Source of the DNA: Palaemon carinicauda
Lineage: Eukaryota > Arthropoda > Malacostraca > Decapoda > Palaemonidae
DNA length: 64,000 bases
NCBI RefSeq assembly: GCF_036898095.1
Contig: NC_090731.1
Location: 143,685,716-143,749,715 of the forward strand
Reading direction: 5' to 3'
In this document: piece after piece, positions 31,132 through 43,440 of the stretch
Numbering within the stretch: position 1 is the stretch's first letter
How the letters are laid out: each line of letters begins with the position of its first letter
The notes under the pieces: generated by a model
What the model was told of the DNA's origin: nothing
What the model saw: only the letters and a program-made list of their open reading frames with translations
The model's database searches: none
Program-made: the position numbers and the translations under genes

Positions 31132-32391
31132 TATTGCCAAGCTTACTGCTCTATATTATAATATTGCCTAAAATATAAATAACTTATTTTCAAATCATTC
31201 AAATATATTATTCTATACCATATCATATAGTACCGTATATTTGCACAATTCTATTAATCTAAAGCGAAGACAAAGTCAAAGCTCGAACAGATTAGATATA
31301 GTCGAGCGATCATATTTTGGCTTTCCGTAAAGGATACTGAACGAAAGAATAATAGACCCCAGATGAAAACAACGAAATGGTTCTTAACTGGTAGATCATA
31401 TATTTCTCTATTCATATACCACAAACTTAAAATTTGTCAAACTTATAAAATAATCATATGAAAATTATATCTAATGCTATGATATGTTCCATAAATTGGT
31501 CATAACACTCAGTCAACTGACTGAATACCAGTGTTCGAATGTATTGAAACAGTTAGTGTGGATAATATTTTAAGTCTATTTCTTAAGTAAAATCAAAGTA
31601 CCAACATAAAAAATAGTATCTAAACCATTTTAAAAATATCAAATATTCTATTGTAATGTAGATACAGTCACATTGAGCAGCACATGAAAATTTTTCTTTA
31701 TTATTATTGCATCCATGTACATCATTGGGACGCATTATTGAATAGTTTTCTGTAGGACTTGTTGTCGATGTTGCAGAGCATGTCAGGGAATTCTACATTC
31801 ATGAAGTGTTTTTGCACAGTTGGGTGAGTATTTATCTATGAATTATATATCATACATATTCTATGTGAAATGGTCTTTACGCTGAACTACGTTTGAAGGG
31901 GCTAGTAGCCCTCTAAAGGGCGCAATAAGCATATGTTTACACTGCGACTGATTGAGGGGGCGTTAAACCTGACGTAGATGTCCGCCATCTATATAATTTT
32001 GCTAATTATTTTAACTGTTTGGTAACTGTGGAACATGTGAGACTTAATATGCTCCGTCTTTATGATTATAGTTTTTATTTTCTATCAATTTTTAGGATAT
32101 TTTTCCTTTGAAAAGTTGTTCGGGAACGCCAAGAAAATGAATATGGCAAGTCGTCAATTTGTTGTCACAGTCAGCTGATGGAAGGGATTGAGGGTCTTTT
32201 TCTTAATTAAATCCTTTCTGTTTACGTTTTCTATCATTTTGTGATGTTTTGATAAGGATATGAATCTCTAGCATCGGACACAGTCCCAATTTGATTGGTA
32301 ATGAGGGAACCTTTTTTGTTTGTTTTCATGCTAGGCCAATCTACTCGGTTCTTGGAACCGATGGAGGAAACGTAACAGCCCTCGCTAAAGT
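31132..32391. other. Upstream of COX8, mostly AT-rich; one candidate exon
   Basis: No repeat recognised and no long frame. See the candidate exon at 31756-31823. Confidence 0.4.
31756..31823 (+). other. Candidate internal exon of a divergent gene
   Basis: 68 bp with acceptor TTTTCTGTAG just before and donor GTGAGT just after. The frame from the first base is open through its 22 complete codons (DLLSMLQSMSGNSTFMKCFC...). I do not recognise the peptide, and no neighbouring exon was found. Confidence 0.2.
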
Positions 32392-32822
32392 CTAAATATT
32401 ATTATTATTTGCTAAGCCACAACCCTCGTTGGAAAGCAGGATGTTATAAGCCCAGGGGCTCCAACAGGGAAAATAGCCAAGTGAGGAAAGGAAACAAGGA
32501 AAAATTAAATATTTTAAGAGCAACAATATTAGAATGAATATCACTTTATAAACTATAAAAACTTTAACAAAACAAGAGGAAGAGAAATAAGATATAAGAT
32601 CAAACAGTGTGCCTGAGTGTACCCTCAAGCAAGAGGACTCTAACCCAAGACGGTGGAAGACCATATTACAGAGGCTATGGCACTATCCAAGATTAGAGAA
32701 CAATGGTTTGACTTTGGAGTGTCCTTCTCCTAGAAGAGCTGCTTACCATAGCTAAAGTGTCTCTTCTACCCTAACAAAGAGGAAAGAGGCCACTAAACAA
32801 TTACAGTGCAGTGCAGTAAGAA
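32392..32822 (-). mobile_element. LINE family B 3'-end fragment
   Basis: Plus-strand start TATTATTATTTGCTAAGCCA, shared tail, then the family B body (GTGCCTGAGTGTACCCTCAA; compare 2140-2165). Confidence 0.55.
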
Positions 32823-33019
32823 TAGTTATTTTGGTTCGGGGAACTCGTTATTAAAACTCTCCAGTTTCCGTTTCTCTTCCTTAAAAAAAAAAGTGACGTC
32901 TTTCTGAAACACAAACACACTCTTGGCTCTATTTCAAACCTGGAGCTCCCCTATAGAATAGTAGAAGTCAAGCCACTTGCTCTGAGGACAACACACTTCA
33001 GGTATGGACAATACTGTTG

Positions 33020-33370
33020 TTATTATTATTACTATCCAAGCTACAACCCTAGTTGGAAAAGTAAGATGCTATAAACCCAAGGGCTCCAATAGGGGAAAAT
33101 AGCCCAGTGAGGAAGGGAAATGAGGAAATGAATAAATGATGAGAAAAAATTAACAATAAATCATTCTACAAACAGTAACAACGTCAAAACAGACATGTCA
33201 TATATAAACAATGAAAAGACTCATGTCAGCCTGTTCAACATAAAAACATTTACTGCAACTTTGAACTATTGAAGTTCTTTTGATTCAACTACCCAATAAG
33301 GAAGATTATTCCACAATTTGGTCACAGCTGGAATAAAACTTCTAGAATACTGTGTAGTATTGAGCCACAT
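33020..33370 (-). mobile_element. LINE family A 3'-end fragment
   Basis: Shared tail, 3' UTR and the end of the RT ORF (minus-strand blocks LWNNLP and NTTQYS). Lies between two diverged copies of a ~95 bp segment (32930-33010 and 33440-33515; CTGGAACTCCCCTATAGA type), about three-quarters identical by eye. Confidence 0.6.
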
Positions 33371-34300
33371 AAAAAACGAATCAAAGCAACTATTTTGGCT
33401 GCGGCCTTCAGAAGTCGTTGATTCGTCGGTTCTATTTCGAACCTGGAACTCCCCTATAGACTACGGGAGCTCTTTCTTAAGGGAAAACACACTTTGGGTT
33501 CAGACAATACTCTGCCCTACTAATGCTAGGCTAAAGTTGTATTTTTATTACGTTAGACCCAATTTGTTAATCCAATGAACGAGTATGTTCAAGCAATAGG
33601 CTACTAACATTATTGTAGCATACCCTGTTTAATATTCTTGAAAGATATGTTAAATGAAACTTCCATCATTAAGAGACATACTATAAGTAGATCTTGTACT
33701 TTCATTGTTTGCATTAAATTTCCTTGTCATATTAATGTTGGACAATTAGTAAAATTTTTAGAGGTTGCATTTTATCATGCTGCACTGTGATAATTAAAAA
33801 ATAATATTGTTAGATATTGCCTAGCCTATAGTTAATTCATTCATCATTACACATCCTGCACAAATGATAGAATTATGAGCGACTTCTGGTATCCTACACA
33901 AATCTATATACTGGTACAGTAAATATTATTGAATGATTATTATCATTATTATTACAAGAATGATTGTTTCCCAAATGAAGGCTTTCCACACTTATTTATA
34001 TTTTACCATTTTTATAGTACAAATCAATTTTTTTCCTACTGTCAACCCCTGTGTTTTACAGAATTAGGCATTTGGAAGGGGGATATTGTAGCTTTAATTA
34101 CAGTAATCACAATGCATTATAACAAGTCAGAAAAATATGTAGTTCTTATACATTAAGGAAATTTTTAATGCTTGTAACCTTAGTTTAACCAGGCATAAAC
34201 AGTTGAAGATTGGTTCTAAAATATGTAGATGCTTATATTCTAACCTAACCTTTGGCTATTAATCTTACTGGCTGGAAGGTTTTAAAAAATTCCTTCCCAC
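33371..34300. other. No gene recognised
   Basis: AT-rich, no recognisable coding or repeat structure beyond the ~95 bp diverged duplicate noted for the neighbouring LINE. Confidence 0.4.
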
Positions 34301-34303
34301 AGC

Positions 34304-34347
<44 letters not shown>

Positions 34348-34905
34348 GCTAAGCTACAACCTTAGTTGGAAAATGATGATGCTAAAAGCCCAAGGGCTTC
34401 AACAAGGAAAAATAGCCCAGTGAGGAAAGGAAAACAAAGCAATAAATTAACTACAAGATAAGTAATAAATAATCAAAATGAAATATTTTAAGAACAGTAA
34501 CATTTAATTATATCCCTCATATATAAACTATAAAAACTTGAAAAAACAAGCGGAATAGAAATAAGAAAGAATAGTGTGCCTCAGTGTACCCTCAAACAAG
34601 AGAACTCTACCCCAAGACAGTGGAAGGCCATGTTACAGAGGCAGTGGCACTACCCAAGACTAGAGAACAATGGTTTGATTTTGGAGTTTATTTGTCCTAG
34701 AAGAGCTGCTTACCATAGCTAAAGAATCTCTTTTACCCTTGCCAAGAGTAAAGTAGCCACTGAATAATCAATACAGGTACCAGTAGATAACCCTTTGAGC
34801 GAAGATGAATTGTTTGGTAACCTCAGTGTTGTTAGGTGTATGGAGACAGGAGAATGGGAAACGAATAAGTCAGACTATTCAGTGTATATGTAGGCAGAGA
34901 AAAAA
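34301..34905 (-). mobile_element. LINE family B 3'-end fragment with (TTA)n tail
   Basis: Starts with about 14 ATT units (34303-34346), then the shared tail and family B body up to the TGTATATGTAGGCAGAG segment. Confidence 0.6.
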
Positions 34906-35111
34906 TGAGCCTGGTGCCTTGGCCAACCTACTACCTTGCTTACCTTATTTTCTTAACATTAGTTGTGGCTAGTAGGCTACTTTGGTGTGGTGCTGGATTT
35001 GGAATTTAATGATACAGTATTTACAAACTGTTGAGAGCAATTTTTATTCTGAAAAGAATTTTAAGGCATATACTTATTTTGTCAATTAATGTTACTCCAT
35101 TAAATTTATAG

Positions 35112-35310
35112 TTGTTCCAACATGGAGTACTTACCTCGAACTACTTTCTTAGAAGTATCTGGGATCTCCTCCCTACCGACCAGAGTTTTGTGTAGTTTAC
35201 CCTAGTCCCGTTTTCTATGAGGGGTAACCTCAGCTGGAATGATACACGCCCTGAGGCTAACCCCAGGTCAGAGAGCATGCTTGCTCAGGTCTCGATCTCC
35301 AGTAAGTTCT
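35112..35310 (+). repeat. DIRS-2 left terminal repeat
   Basis: Includes GATACACGCCCTGAGGCTAA, found inverted at 41070-41090. Confidence 0.8.
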
Positions 35311-36419
35311 CTGGTCGCGTCGCGATAACATCTCAACGCTCTCTCCTTACCCAGTGCGCCCTTTGTGTCCCCGACCCCCCTTTTGTGTCTTACGCAGTCC
35401 ATACGTGGACCCATTGTATTCATTCTATACCCTTTCCTACCCTTATCCTCTGTGTTCGTTGTGTAGGGGCAGCTTATGTTCTCCTACAGCCACGTGTCCG
35501 GAGTGCGAGTCCTGGAACGAGGTGCAGTGGGTGTGCTTCGGCACCAAGAAGAAGAAGGCGTTCAAGAGGTCACATAGGAAGACGAGCCTCTCCTCGCCAC
35601 TTACTTCTCCCGTTGCCTCGTCGAATGGAGCTTCTCAGTCACCTTCCCCTACCCAGAGTAGGGGACGAGGTAAGTCAGTTGTGGGGAAGAGGCCCATTGC
35701 TCTTCCCCAGGAGTCTGAGTGGGTGCGGTATAGCACCAAGAAGTAGGCGACGAAGAGGTCGCCTAAGAAGCCTAGCGTCCCTTCCTCCCTTGCTTCGCCG
35801 GGCGTCTCGTCTGACAGAGCTTCCCTACCACCTTCCCCTACCCAGAGTAGGGGACGAGGTAAGTCCGTTGCGGGGAAGAGGCCTGCGGCCCTTCCCCAAG
35901 AGTCTGATCTTCAGGATAGTGGGGTTGTGGCGTCGTTCCAGACGAGGGAGGGGCGGGAGTGTGTATGGGAGACGAAGTCTTGGTGCAAGCAGGCCACATC
36001 TCCTCTGATGACCTCATGTGGGGGAAAAATGTCCCTAATTCTTCTCCAGGCTCTTTGGCTTGTTTTTCAGTCACTTCTGCAGCCGAGGACGCCGCCGAGA
36101 TCGAGCCTTCTCCGCCGTTGGACCCCATTGCGTGGGTTCCCCCCCAAGACGAGCCGCTGAAGAAGATCAGGAGACGAAGGGAGAAGTCCCGCAAGAAATT
36201 GTCGCGTTCTCGCTCCCCCTCGAGGTCGCACCACGAGAGTCGGCGCTCAAGATCCCCCAAGAGCAGTGAGTGGGTGGTGGTTCACCTCGACAGGCTGCTG
36301 GAGCTAGCTGCGGCGCCGGGCTCTTCAAGTTGGCGTCCGAGGACGAGCTCCCCGGATAGATACTCCTCTGGCAGCAGCGGCACCCGACGGAGGGACTCAT
36401 CATGGCAGGTTCCAGTCGA

Positions 36420-36870
36420 CAGGCGTAAGTCCGCGGAGGTTCCGGCTCCATCCGCCCAGCGGAGAGAGTCGCCCCCTTGGTCTGGCAGCCGAGTCCTGGC
36501 CTCCAAAGGCCACCTAGCTCGTCACGAGCGCAGCCCTCGGCTTTCCTCAACGGGCAGGCCCGCAGATATGAAAACCTCCCGAAGAGTTGTTGGACCCAGG
36601 ACGGAGGCCCCCGTTCCGACGGCGATGCCCGTCCTTCGACGTGAACTCCGGCGACCCTACAGCAGGCTCTGGCAGACTGGCATAAGTCCGCGAGGGTTCC
36701 GACTCCTTCCGCCCAGCGCAGAGTCGCCCCTTCGGTCTGGCAGCCGTGTCCCAGCCTCCAAGACTTCGACAGGCATAAGTCCGCGAAGGTTCTGACTTCT
36801 CCCGCCCAGCGGAGAGAGTCGCCCCTTCGGACTGGCAGCCTTGTCCCGGCCTCCGGTTCTTCGATGGCCG
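36420..36870 (+). repeat. Imperfect ~85-100 bp repeats in DIRS-2 gag
   Basis: Units start GGC(A/G)TAAGTCCGCG at about 36422, 36679 and 36775 and share CGCCCAGCGGAGAGAGTCGC and GGCAGCC..GTCC.GGCCTCC blocks. Confidence 0.75.
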
Positions 36871-37080
36871 GCCTGAACGAAGGAACCAGCCTGCCAGCAC
36901 GGGGAAGCCCGTGGCTCCATGGATCTCCGCAGGAGCTCCATCCTTCCAGCGGAGGTAGCCGCTGGCTCGACCCGGCAGCATGGCATCCATACCCGGTACC
37001 ACGACAGCTCCATTCAGGTTTCGTGGTCAACCGCTGGTATACCAGGGTACTCACACCCCACGGATTCCCCGGGAGGGGAT

Positions 37081-37600
37081 AGACCCATGACGGCTACCTC
37101 CGTCCCAGTGGCTTCATCCGTGATGGAGATAGCCGCTCCATCGTCCCGGCCAGCCCCATCCAAGCATTGGAGGTGGCCGCTGACACAGCCATGAAGGCTA
37201 CCTCCGTCCCAGCGGCTCCATCCGTGATGGAGCCAGCCGTGCCATCATCCCGGCCAGCCCCATCCAAGCATCGGAGGTGGCCGCTGACATGGCAGGGTAC
37301 TTAAATTCCACGGATTTCCCCGGGAGGGGGTAGACCCATGACGGCTACCTCCGTCCCAGTGGCTTCATCCGTGATGGAGAGAGCCGCTCCATCATCCTGG
37401 CCAGCCCTATCCAAGCATTGGAGGTGGCCGCTGACACACCCATGACGGATACCTCCGTCCCGGCGGCTCCATCCGTGATGGAGCCAGCCGTGCCATCGTA
37501 CCAGCCAACCCCATCCAAGCATCGGAGGCGGCCGCTGACATGGCAGGGTACTTAAACCCCACGGATTTCCCCGGGAGGGGTAGACCCATGACGGCTACCC
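37081..37600 (+). repeat. ~250 bp higher-order tandem repeat in DIRS-2 gag
   Basis: AGACCCATGACGGCTAC begins at 37081, 37332 and 37582 (spacing 251, 250 bp). Within each unit a ~107 bp subunit (CTCCATCCGTGATGGAGC, CCATCCAAGCATCGGAGG) is repeated. Confidence 0.88.
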
Positions 37601-37934
37601 CCGTTCCTGACGGCTCCATCCATGATGAAGGCAAAGTGATTTTCCCCCTAGCGGGTCGAACGGGGCTATTGCCTCTCCAGTGCCTGCCTCGGTGGCCGCT
37701 GGAGAGAAACCCCCACACCTTTGCCCAGTACCTCTTCGACTCCGTCTGTCCATCGGATGTAGAAGTTGGTACACATAATCTTTCCCTTGCCTTGCCCCCC
37801 GTAGGGGAGCTTCGACTCCTCAGTTAGCTTTCAGACCCTCCTACTCGGGCTCCAGGAGAGGGCGTTCAGGCCGCGGCTCTCAAAGGAGTTAGGAGGGGAG
37901 GCCCCCTACTCCTGCTGGCACCTCAGGTGGGGGG

Positions 37935-39362
37935 ATGCCTCAAACGATCTTGGCAAGCATGGCGAGACCATGGAGCGGATCCGTGGACCGTAGCAGTACT
38001 AAAGGAGGGGTACAGCCTGCCCTTCCTAGCGGACCCCCACCTCAGACCCCAGATCAACAGGCGGAGTGGTTGGCACTCAAGGACCCCTGGAGAGTAGCAG
38101 TATTGCAGGAAGAAGGCTCGGCAATGCTGGCAAAAGGGGCAGTAGAACCAGTCGAGAAACCGAGTCCAGGGTTCTACAACAGGCTCTTCCTGGTGGAGGA
38201 GGCAACAGGGTTCTGGAGACCGGTCATAGACCTTTCAGCCCTCAACAATTCGTGTGCACACCGACTTCTAGATGGACACTCCGAAGTCGGTCCTAGCGAC
38301 CTTGAAGGAGGAGGACTTCATGAGGTCCATAGGCCTCAAAGACGTCTACTTCCAGGTCCCTGTTTATTCCTCCAACAGGAGGTTCCTAAGAGTAAAATGG
38401 AGTACCAAAACGTTGCAGTTCAAAACCCTGTGCTTCGGACTGTCGACAGCCCTCAGGGCTTCATGAAGGTCTTCGCAACAGTTTCAGGCTGGGCACACGA
38501 ACAGGACATCCGCCAGATTTGGTACCTAGATGACTGGTTGTTGCTTTCAGCCTCAGAGAAAGTACTGAGAGAGCAAGGCGAGAAGCTCCTGCAGTTCTGC
38601 AACGTCTTGAGTATCATCATCAACCTGGAGGAGTCCCGGCTGATTTCCTCCACCAGGATGACCTACCTAGGGTTGGTTCTAGACTCCCGGATGGCAAGGG
38701 CCTTCCCCTCCGCGGAGAAACTGGACACCCTGAAACAGATACTCTGGCCCTTCCTGTCGGAGACGAAGGAAGCCCTGGGGTGGTTGCAATCGGAACGAAC
38801 ACCCTCAAGGGAATGCCCTTTGCTACCGACCCTCCGGAGATGCTCCTGTTCACGGACGTATCCAAGGAGAGCTGGGATGCCCATCTTCTCGACAAAACGG
38901 CAAAAGGTAAATGGGAAGTGGAGGAGACGAACCTGCACATATACGTGCTGGAGATGAGGACCGTACAAAGAGCGTGCCTAGAGTTCGTCCATCTACCCCG
39001 GGGAAGCTCCGGGGTGCGACAACGCCACGGTGGTGGCCTACGTGAAAGAGCAAGGAGGACTGAAGTCGAAGGAACGGTGCAGTCTCACGATGGAGTTCCT
39101 AGAATGGGCTGAAGTGGAACAAATCAATTTTTCAGCCAGGTTCTCTCCGGGGAAGAGGAACGTCCTGGCCGACGGCCTCAACAGGATGGGTCAAGTGGTA
39201 GGGCCCGAGTGGTCCCTACACCCAGAAGTGGTCAAAACCCTCTCCCTGAAGTGGGGCTCGCCGGTGATAGACCTCTTCGCCACGAGACTAAACGCACAGC
39301 TCCCCGTGTTTTGTTTTCCTGTGCCAGATCCAGCAGCAGCATTCGAGGACGCCTTCCAATGA
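37935..39362 (+). pseudogene. DIRS-2 RT-RNase H-methyltransferase polyprotein
   Basis: Reads SPGFYNRLFLVEEATGFW and VIDLSALNN, changes frame near 38245, reads SIGLKDVYFQVPVYSS and LQFKTLCFGLS in a second frame, then returns to the first for QIWYLDDWLLL (YxDD) and AFPSAEKL. RNase H follows with LLFTDVSKESW, LHIYVLEMR, VVAYVKEQGG and VLADGLNR in two frames. The methyltransferase-like part (SPVIDLFATRLN, FPVPDPAAA) is cut short by a stop at 39360-39362. At least three frame changes: inactive. Confidence 0.78.
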
Positions 39363-39378
39363 GACGGACGGCCAACCT

Positions 39379-40527
39379 GTGTGTGACTTTTGTAGCGCCC
39401 TGGTGGCCAGAGAGAGAGTAGTTCGTGGATCTAAAGGAACTGGCACGCCTTCCACCAGGGCCACTTCCAGACAGACCAGACCTTCTCCGGCAGCCTCACT
39501 TCCAGAGGTTCCACAAAAACCCTTGGTCCCTCCTTCACGCGTGGAGGTTATCGAGCGTCTCCTGAAAAAGGAAGGATTTCCGTCGAGGACGGCATCAAGG
39601 ATGTCAGGGTGCCTGAGGCGTTCGTCAGTTGAGGTGTACCAGGCGTAGTGGGCTACCTTTTCTAAGGGGTGCTCCTTGAAGAACATCAGGCCGTTAGGGG
39701 CCTCCATTCACGAGATAGCAGACTTCCTGGTCTATCTCAGGGACGAAGTGGGCATGTCCATCCCAAGTCTTCCTCCAGGTAGATCTCGACGCTCTTCAAG
39801 AGCTTTGAGCAGTCGTTTTCCCCCCAAGCAGTTAGAGTGCCCCAGGGGGATGTGGCTAGGGTACTTGAAGATGCTTTTGGAACCTCCCTTCGAGCCTCTA
39901 AAAGACATTCTAGAAAAGGAGCTCACCCACAAGGCAGTCTTTCGTTTAGCTCTGGCATCAGCAAAGAGTAGGTCAGATTCTTGGCCTGTCGTACGAGATC
40001 TCACACTCGAAGGGCTGGCGAGAAACTACTTTCAGATTCTTACCCTCCTTCGTAGCCAAGACTCAGAATCCAGCTGTTTGGGACCCCAAAGTTGAAGGGT
40101 TCTCAGTGCCAGCTATCCCTCGCTCGGACAACCCGAGGGACTTGCTGCTGTGACCTGTCAGGGCAGTATGGCAGTATTTAGAGAGGACAGCTAGACTTCA
40201 TCCCGAGATCAAGAGTCTGTTCATTTTCCTCGGGACTGTGAAGAAGCCAGTCTCCAAGAACACTTTCTCCTTCTGGATAAGGCAAGTGATCGTCAGGCCC
40301 TACAGTAGTGCAGGGGTCCCCTTTCCAGGAAAGCCCAGACCCACGGCATTAGGGGTCTAAATACTTCTTTGGTGTTTGAGAAAAACATGGCAGTGGGCCA
40401 AATCCTGAGGGCAGGTACTTGGTCTAACCAGTCGACCTTTACGGCTCACTACTTGAAGGACTACTCGAGAAAGTCCCTGGACGGGTTCTCGCTTGGTCCC
40501 GTCATTTCCGCGCTCCAAACGGTTTAA
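39379..40527 (+). pseudogene. DIRS-2 tyrosine recombinase
   Basis: The domain starts near 39540 (VEVIERLLKKEGF, SVEVYQA). An in-frame TAG replaces the expected Lys codon in YQAKW. The core-binding domain continues (IHEIADFLVYLRDE) after deletion-like gaps. A frameshift falls in the first catalytic Arg segment (LALASAK then shifted). The HxxR motif is visible as THGIRGLNTS near 40340, and the nucleophile Tyr as TAHYLKDYSRK near 40440. It ends at 40525-40527. Inactive. Confidence 0.72.
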
Positions 40528-40865
40528 AGGTGTAGCCCCAATGGTAACTGCGGGTAGTAAGTCCAAGAGACACAGGTTCCTTCCTGAGCCCCCTTGTTCT
40601 TCCTTCCCCTATTCCCTTACCGGAAATGACTCGGGTAGCCCCCTGAAACTGCCATGGGATACACTATCATTGGAAGGACATGTCTCCCAGGATTCTTGCA
40701 GAAGTGAGTTACTTAGACACTAAGATGGTTTTTTGCGTAGTTTTTTCTATTTTCTCGTGTTTTCTTTGAGGTCAGCAGAACCTTGTCTCCTACCTAGGTT
40801 CCTCTTCTATTCTCGTCACGATCTCTAGGTCCTGAAGGACACTCCCACCTCCTAAGGTATAAGTC
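40528..40865 (+). other. DIRS-2 3' untranslated region
   Basis: Non-coding stretch between recombinase and complementary region; no other feature. Confidence 0.5.
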
Positions 40866-40975
40866 TCCTAAGAATAGTTCGCGGTAAGTACTCCGTGTTG
40901 GAACAAATCACAAATTTTAAGTAATTTGTATTTTTCCTAACAGTACTTACCTCGAAAGTACCTCGAACTACTTTC
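40866..40975 (+). repeat. DIRS-2 internal complementary region (bipartite)
   Basis: 40866-40907 pairs with the left extremity; 40908-40960 pairs with the right extremity. The two abut with no gap, unlike DIRS-1. Confidence 0.85.
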
Positions 40976-41237
40976 GGGTAATGGCCCGCCCATCCTACCC
41001 CGAGTACCTTGCTGGACTTCATAGATACCTAAGCTATCAAGAACTTACTGGAGATCGAGACCTGGGGTTAGCCTCAGGGCGTGTATCACTCCACCTGAGG
41101 TTACCCCTCATAGATAACGGGACTAGGGTAAACTACACATAACTCTGGTCGGTTGGGAGGAGATCCCAGATACTCCTAAGAAAGTAGTTCGAGGTAAGTA
41201 CTGTTAGGAAAAATACAAATTACTTAAAATTTGTGAT
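40976..41237 (+). repeat. DIRS-2 right terminal repeat
   Basis: Inverted copy of the left terminal region, ending TACTTAAAATTTGTGAT. Confidence 0.8.
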
Positions 41238-41802
41238 GTTTCCATGTAAGAGTTAAGTTAAATCTTTTTTATTTTTCTATTTACCGTAATTATTTTTTTT
41301 TTCAATGAAAATAGTGATTATAATTACAGCATTTACATATAATTTTGAATGTCCTTAACACCATGAGACTGGTATGAGGACTATTGGATTCTTTATTTGA
41401 TAAAAAGAATCTAACAGTGGACCTTCCAAACATTGAAGGTAAAAAGACTTCCTACTTTTATAGTCAATGACTTAAGATAAAACTTTTCAGTTGAATCCTT
41501 TGCATCATCTGCTCATGTTACCATAAGTGCTATACAGTACAGTATACATAATTTATTCGGTTTTCTAATGATATTTTCAGTTTCTTTCTATCTTTATTCC
41601 TATATTAGTTACTCTACGAAATGTCAACATATTTAGGTTGACGTGTGACGTTGCTCCCTGGCTAAAAGTCAAGAGCTTGACAGCAACTTTGTCATGGCTG
41701 AGGTCTCCAGCTATTATTGACATCTGATTTTTAGAAATATCCTTTAGGGAATGCAACTTTTCAGCAATTTGTTTTACCAAAAAAGGACTAGAAAAGGAGA
41801 AT
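41238..41802. other. No gene recognised
   Basis: AT-rich sequence between DIRS-2 and LINE fragments. Confidence 0.4.
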
Positions 41803-42078
41803 TTATATTAATTTTAGCCATTGTTGTAAAGGCAGGGTGCTACAAGCCCAGGGGATCCCATGGTGAAAGCAACATAGTGCAAAAACGAAATGGAGAAATA
41901 ATGAATTAACTATATAACATTGTATATGAGAAATAGCTTTTAAAAATATATAAAGATCTGCAACAACTTCATAATATATCAGTCATTTATGAACTGAAAC
42001 AGGATCTTTGTCAACCTATTCAACAGAAAATAATAAAAGGTTTGAACTTTGGAACTTCTGCTGATTGAACCATCAGAA
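41803..42078 (-). mobile_element. LINE family A 3'-end fragment, diverged
   Basis: Shared tail (GGGTGCTACAAGCCCAGGGG), 3' UTR and the start of the reversed ORF end, cut by the next copy. Confidence 0.5.
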
Positions 42079-42079
42079 T

Positions 42080-43440
42080 GTTGTTATTACTAGCCAAGCT
42101 ACAACCTTAATGGGAAAAGCAGGATGCTAAAACCTCAATCCTTCAACAGGGATAGCAGCCCAGTGCATAAAGGAAGTAGATATACAGTAATGAATAAACT
42201 ATGTATGAGAAATGGTTGAAAAAAATTTACTGTAAAATATATTAAGATCAGTAACTTGAAAATAGACTAGTCATGTATAAAGTATGGAACAAGACCCAGG
42301 TCAATTTGTTCAACAGAAATGCTTTTACAACAACTGTTAAAGCTTTGTCAATTCATATGGGAGATAAGGAGGATCTTTTCAAAATTTTGTCATATGTGGA
42401 ATAAGCTTCCAGATACTGTATACAGTAGTATTGATCCTTATGATAGAGAAGGCAAGTCTGTTTTGATTAACTGCATACCTAGTACTACCCATAATCTGGG
42501 AATATCTAAATGTAAAGAATGGTCAGAATTATGGAAATCTTTTGCAACATGCATAAAGAACTAGCTAAATAAAAGTGCCTGAGATTAATATTGAGATCAA
42601 GAGTAAGGAATTTAATAGACCCCATGTTTTTGTTTAATAAATTGAGATGAATGTCAGTAGCTAAAGACCAGACAGGAGAAAAATACTAAAAATTGGGTTC
42701 AGTGAAAGAATGAAAACATTTCCTCATAATAGATTGATCACCAGAATTATTAAAATAAGATTCTAAATTTGCTAATTAATTGAAGAAAAAAATGGACGAT
42801 GTGTCACAAAAAAGGTGGAGTAATTTACAATTTAGAATTACACCTAGAATTTTAAATGAGTTGTACAGTATATAGTTAAAGAGACTTCGTCCATGCAAAG
42901 ATCTGAATACAGTGTTGAGGAGCCACAGTTTTTTACCTACTGTACTTACGATCATACTTTTAGCTTATTATGGTTCATCCCCCATAATTTGCCCCTTGCA
43001 ATAATTTAACTTGGATCTCTCTTAAGGGATTCAGTAACCATGTCTATATTCAGTAGATCAAATTGATATAGAGAGAGTATCATCATCTGTATATGTAACA
43101 ATCTTGTTTTCAAAGCCAAACCATATATGCATATATTGCTCACTGTAGTATGATAAGTAATGGACCAAGAACACTAATTTAAGGAACACCAGATATTACA
43201 TTCTTAAAGTTACCATGGTGCCTATCAAGAACTACTCTTTTCAATCTATTACTTAAAAAATCAATAATTATTCCAAGAAAAGGCCCACTTACTTCTACTA
43301 TCTGTTTAGGTAGGAAAATAAGGGCCTCATGATTAACAGTCAAAGGCAGTGCTAAAATCAAGGCTAATCATAAAAACTTCCTGATCACGTTGAATGGTCT
43401 CTTAATTTTGTAGGCTAGGCAAAGGTGATATGTTTTGCAA
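42080..43440 (-). mobile_element. LINE family A fragment, longer, reversed
   Basis: Plus-strand start TTGTTATTACTAGCCAAGCT. The minus strand then reads the RT from its C-terminus back to the palm (IIDFLSNRLKRVVLDRHHG, ISGVP near 43180). Many stops. Compared with 33341-33365 it has an extra CAGTA at about 42421-42427 (TACAGTA for TA). Confidence 0.65.

Larger units (their letters stand above)
35440..37900 (+). pseudogene. gag: DIRS-2 gag-like protein with Arg-Ser domain and tandem repeats
   Basis: The N-terminal Cys cluster (PLCSLCRGSLC, TCPECESWNEVQW) and basic stretch (FGTKKKKAFKRS) parallel DIRS-1 gag. A TAG stops this frame at 35741-35743. A 189 bp unit (63 codons) is duplicated (starts 35641 and 35830). 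The following frame (35959-36795) is SR-like (LSRSRSPSRSHHESRRSRSP). Further on, sequence repeats of 80-100 bp (36420-36870) and of ~250 bp (37081-37600) break the frame. The conserved helical core is not clearly visible, so part of gag may be lost. Confidence 0.6.
35112..41237 (+). mobile_element. DIRS-2: DIRS retrotransposon, many frameshifts
   Basis: 6.1 kb on the plus strand. The left extremity (TTGTTCCAACATGGAGTACT) has its complement at 40880-40907, directly followed by the complement of the right extremity (ATCACAAATTTTAAGTAATT; compare 41219-41237). The right repeat (about 40970-41237) is an inverted copy of 35120-35310. Gag, RT, RNase H, methyltransferase-like and recombinase parts follow in order. 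It is a different family from DIRS-3/-4, closer to DIRS-1 in gag and recombinase. Multiple indels and stops: inactive. Confidence 0.85.

Noticed and set aside
35217..36008. 263-codon plus-strand frame at the start of DIRS-2
   Set aside because: Out of frame with the gag Cys cluster and Arg-Ser part; no domain; judged a shadow of gag in GC-rich DNA.
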